Origin: DAOUMU01 sp034409055
GTDB lineage: Bacteria > Chloroflexota > Anaerolineae > 4572-78 > J111
Length of the DNA: 6,843 nt
Reading direction: 5' to 3'
Assembly: GCA_034409055.1 (NCBI GenBank)
Contig: DAOUMU010000324.1
Location: 1-6,843, forward strand
Shown: piece by piece, positions 4,887 to 6,843 of the stretch
Layout of the letters: every line of letters starts with the position of its first letter
Position numbering within the stretch: the first letter of the stretch is position 1
Notes under the pieces: model-generated
What the model was told of the DNA's origin: nothing
What the model saw: only the letters and a program-made list of their open reading frames with translations
Databases searched by the model: none
Translations under genes and position numbers: made by a program

Positions 4887-6221
4887 TTAGGTGCAGCCTT
4901 GTTGCTGCCTGCCGTGTATCTGCCCGGGTTGTCTGATGTGCTCAAAGCGGACAGGAAATTGGATCTCCGTCACTGCGCCGTCGTCGTTGTGCCAGGTGAC
5001 CTCACCGCCCAGTGTGTGGGCCACGCTCGCCTGCACCAGCCACAGCCCCACGTTTTGCCGCTCACCTGTCAACACGTCTTCGGCCATCCCGGGCCGTCGT
5101 CCTGGAATACCAGCCGTACCTTCTGTCCCTCGTCTCCCGTGTCCATCGTCTCGATCCGGCCCCGAATCTGTCCTCGGGGCCGAGCCGCAAAGGCATATTT
5201 GACGCTGTTGGTGGTCAACTCGTTGATGATCAGGGCCAGTGTTGTCGCCAGCTTTGCCGGCACGCGCGGTGAATCGCCCGGCACATCCACCGTGACCGTG
5301 ACCCGGTGTTGGATCGGCGAACTGTTCAATGTCAGATGGATGACCTGTGAGATGACCTCGTCCAGGTCGAGCGAGTCCTGTTAGTCGCTGGAGAGCATGT
5401 GATGCACGGTGGTCATCCCCTGGATACGGCCATAGATATCCTGCAGCACGGCCTCAAAGTCGGCCTTGTTGGGTCTCTGCTGCTCCATTTCGAGTTCAAG
5501 AATCGACAGGATTATGGCCAGGTTGTTCATCACCCGGTGGTTGACCTCGTGCAGTAGCAGCGCTTTGGTCTCGGCGTCTCGCTGCGTCTGCGCCAGCAAG
5601 CGCGCCTGCTGGAGGGCGACGGCCAGCGAGGCGGCGATCTCTTCCAGAATCTCTTCGTGCGCTGGGGTGAAGAGATCGGGATGTTCGGCGGTTGCGGCGA
5701 GGATGCCGATAAGCTCTTGCTGAACGGCGAGGGGGACGAGCAGCGCAGCCCGCACCCCCCTGGCTGTCGCTAGATGTTGCCCACCGGATGATACGTCCTG
5801 GCTTGTTGAGCTTACGACGTGAAGCTAACCTGGCTGCCGCTAGATGTTGCCCACCGGATGATACGTGTGGTTCTCGTTGGAGATCCTCAAGCAGCACCGG
5901 TTCCCCCCGGCTCAGTGTCACAACCAGTTCAGACTTGGCTGGTAGGAGTGCGCCTGGCGACAGAGCAGGTTGCCTGTCTACCTCGGTGCCAAGCACGTAG
6001 AACTCGCGCTCTCGCGCTGCTGTAAATCGCGGAATAGGAGACGATAGGGCTGTTGCAAGCCAGTCTCGACGAGGGCGACGTAGGTGAGATAGAAGGCGAC
6101 GATTTTGAGGATATGACCGATCATGGACGTAGCTGCTGAATACAGCGGTCGGGTTGAGCTTACGCTTGATCAGCAGCGGCGCAAGGAGCAGGGAGACGCT
6201 GTACATATAGCGGGCGGCACC
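4887..6221 (-). pseudogene. Decayed MASE3-like / GAF / HisKA_2 sensor histidine kinase
   Basis: Domains in transcript order are as follows. A membrane-sensor C-terminus reads SLLLAPLLIKRKLNP and then, in another frame (6124 to about 6012), MIGHILKIVAFYLTYVALVE and PYRLLFRDLQ, which resembles the end of MASE3. A GAF domain follows (VVTLSRGEPVLLEDLQ; VRAALLVPLAVQQELIGILA; FTPAHEEILEEIAASLAVAL). Next is HisKA_2 with the phospho-acceptor His in LLHEVNHRVMNNLAII, then an ATPase with the N box LIINELTTNSVKYAF, DDGPGWP, and NVGLWLVQASVAHTLGG. The C-terminal frame ends at TAA 4887-4889. Lesions: a frameshift near 6125; another near 6010 after LQQRE; a 38-bp repeat inserted in the GAF (5759-5866); an indel at the C-run 5755-5760; an in-frame TAA at 5381-5383; and a frameshift near 5083. 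Most of the membrane sensor is missing. The intact gene would have sensed a signal and phosphorylated a response regulator; none is seen here. It cannot make a functional protein as written. MASE3 is my best reading of the first domain, at moderate confidence. Confidence 0.87.
5759..5866. repeat. 38-bp direct repeat, 70-bp period, inside the GAF remnant
   Basis: The segment 5759-5796 recurs at 5829-5866 with a single difference (CTGTCGC versus CTGCCGC). The 32 bases between them contain a short dyad, AGCTT..AAGCT. On the minus strand either copy alone would encode a plausible GAF stretch (CGTATCATCCGG, R-I-I-R). One copy therefore looks ancestral, and the rest an insertion or partial tandem duplication. 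Confidence 0.9.
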
Positions 6222-6300
6222 AGGCCGGTGTCTTTGCCCCGTGGCTTGGTGGTGAAGAAGGGATCGAAGATGCGATCTTGATAGCCTTGAGGCCCACATG
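6221..6300 (-). pseudogene. Fragment of a second histidine kinase (ATPase F-box region)
   Basis: On the minus strand the frame reads QDRIFDPFFTTKPRGKDTGL (6280-6221), a near-consensus F-box/G2 region of an HATPase_c domain, where IFDPFFTTK..G.GTGLGL is typical. The match stops abruptly at 6221, exactly where the membrane-sensor frame of the other kinase becomes readable. There is no N box or phospho-acceptor region upstream. It appears to be a scrap of a different, orthodox HisKA-type kinase fused to the kinase remnant by deletion or recombination. Confidence 0.75.
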
Positions 6301-6533
6301 CCCATTTTCTTCCTGTCAAACTTTCAGTAGGCGGTAATAGCCTCGAGATAACGTTCATCAACTTCAATTTTAGACAGGCTCGATTTTATCCAGTAGAATC
6401 TCATTTACGTGTGCGCCACTTTTGCCCCAGCTTATGTCTACCAGTTTATCTATGTGGAAATTTGTACGATCTACGAATTTGATTTCATCGCGACGATTTG
6501 TTTTGAATTAAGGTTACGCTCATTGTAACTGAG
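6301..6533. other. AT-rich stretch without a recognised gene
   Basis: The base composition is clearly more AT-rich than in the flanks. The only notable open frame is on the minus strand, 6507-6370, bounded by TAA codons at both ends and lacking an ATG in a good position. It would encode 45 residues including DEIKFVDRTNFHIDKLVDIS and ending LLDKIEPV, with protein-like composition but no family I recognise. It may be a scrap of a transferred gene. No convincing promoter or RNA was seen. Confidence 0.3.
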
Positions 6534-6812
6534 GTGTCAATTCTATGTCAATTGAAATGGGTGTGTTTCAAAGTGGTCACGGACAAGGGCCAACCCACGG
6601 CCCAGACGCAGGTCATTCGGGGCGGGAAGTATTATTGTGTCACCATCGCCACCCTGGAAAAGCTGCTCGGCCAGGCCGGGTTCAAGCAGGTGCAGACCTT
6701 GAGAGACCGGTTATTTCGCCAAAGAGAAAAAGTCACACACCAATCCAGACAGGTTGGGCATCAAGACGCAGTACTGACCCATTTAAGAAGGTGGGTCAGT
6801 GCTGATAGCTGA
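6534..6812 (+). pseudogene. C-terminal fragment of a probable SAM-dependent methyltransferase
   Basis: The frame from GTG 6534 contains a conserved-looking core at 6567-6716: FKVVTDKGQPTAQTQVIRGG, then KYYCVTIATLEKLLGQAGF and KQVQTLRDRLF. This resembles the last part of class I SAM-dependent methyltransferases, where GKYYxVxxxTLExLMxxAGF precedes the final beta hairpin. The SAM-binding motif I region (GxGxG) is absent upstream, where the AT-rich stretch begins. Downstream of residue about 61 the sequence loses family character and the frame runs through a hairpin to TGA. The start is weak, with no clear Shine-Dalgarno. It is best read as a truncated remnant; the family call is from memory of the motif and moderate. 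Confidence 0.55.
6769..6804. repeat. 13-bp hairpin (inverted repeat) after the methyltransferase scrap
   Basis: CAGTACTGACCCA (6769-6781) pairs with TGGGTCAGTGCTG (6792-6804) over all 13 positions with one G-T wobble and a 10-nt loop. No T-run follows on either strand, so termination is not obvious. It could be the end of a small mobile element or a degenerate terminator. No second copy is seen in the window. Confidence 0.65.
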
Positions 6813-6843
6813 ACAAGTTCTTTACCAACATCATACGCCTGGC

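Noticed and set aside
4755..5384. Long plus-strand open frame of 209 codons opposite the kinase remnant
   Set aside because: Clear HATPase and HisKA_2 motifs lie on the opposite strand over most of it. The plus-strand translation has no family character and no ribosome-binding site.
5496..6305. Long minus-strand open frame of 269 codons as an intact gene
   Set aside because: Only its middle part matches kinase domains. The start is in another kinase's scrap and the last 90 residues are out of frame with the GAF/HisKA_2 homology, giving Arg-rich nonsense.
6522..6540. TTGACA and TACAAT on the minus strand
   Set aside because: The spacer is only 7 bp, far too short for a sigma70 promoter.
1..6843. 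CRISPR arrays, tRNA or rRNA genes, transposases
   Set aside because: I looked for regularly spaced repeats, cloverleaf-like segments and DDE/recombinase motifs on both strands and found none.

Overview
The window reads as a bacterial chromosomal segment of moderate to fairly high GC. A lipid-enzyme gene pair fills the left half. A CarD-type regulator with a decayed RNA-binding gene sits in the middle. The right third is mostly broken signalling genes. Composition, heptanucleotide tandem repeats of the kind known from cyanobacteria and filamentous phototrophs, a CarD/CdnL homologue next to a small RRM protein, and a MASE3-like/HisKA_2 kinase together suggest Chloroflexota (Anaerolineae-like) or a similar lineage. 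That placement is inference; no rRNA or other marker is present.

Layout. Positions 1-41 hold a perfect 12-bp inverted repeat. Positions 200-2719 (+) encode an 839-residue fusion of a serine alpha/beta hydrolase and an acyl-CoA ligase-type AMP-binding enzyme. The next base starts a 301-residue patatin-like phospholipase (2720-3625, +), so the two form a tight operon: one protein pair can release acyl chains by hydrolysis and activate them with ATP. The patatin tail runs through a GGGAGTA heptamer repeat. Ten bases further, in convergent orientation, lies the intact CarD-like gene (3636-4136, -). Immediately upstream of carD (4147-4436, -) is an RRM RNA-binding protein gene broken by frameshifts, whose stop codon overlaps the carD ribosome-binding site.

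Further upstream of carD (4437-4760) there is no protein gene. The region contains C-rich and AATTGCT heptamer repeats, then a compact minus-strand unit: an extended -10 promoter (TTGACC, 17 bp, TACAAT), about 65 nt, and a strong intrinsic terminator. The 65 nt contain mutually exclusive pairings that could act as terminator and anti-terminator. This is either a small RNA or an attenuated leader for the rrm-carD operon, and it is the most interesting undescribed element here. A plus-strand terminator-like hairpin overlaps its -35 box, and an unrelated 29-bp imperfect inverted repeat (4761-4852) follows.

Positions 4887-6221 (-) are a heavily decayed sensor histidine kinase (membrane-sensor C-terminus, GAF, HisKA_2, HATPase) with several frameshifts, a nonsense codon and a 38-bp direct repeat inserted in the GAF. 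It is abutted by an ATPase-domain scrap of a second kinase (6221-6300). After an AT-rich stretch with no recognisable gene, the window ends with the C-terminal scrap of a probable SAM-dependent methyltransferase (+) and a 13-bp hairpin. The right third therefore looks like a gene graveyard shaped by recombination or past mobile-element activity, although no transposase is visible.
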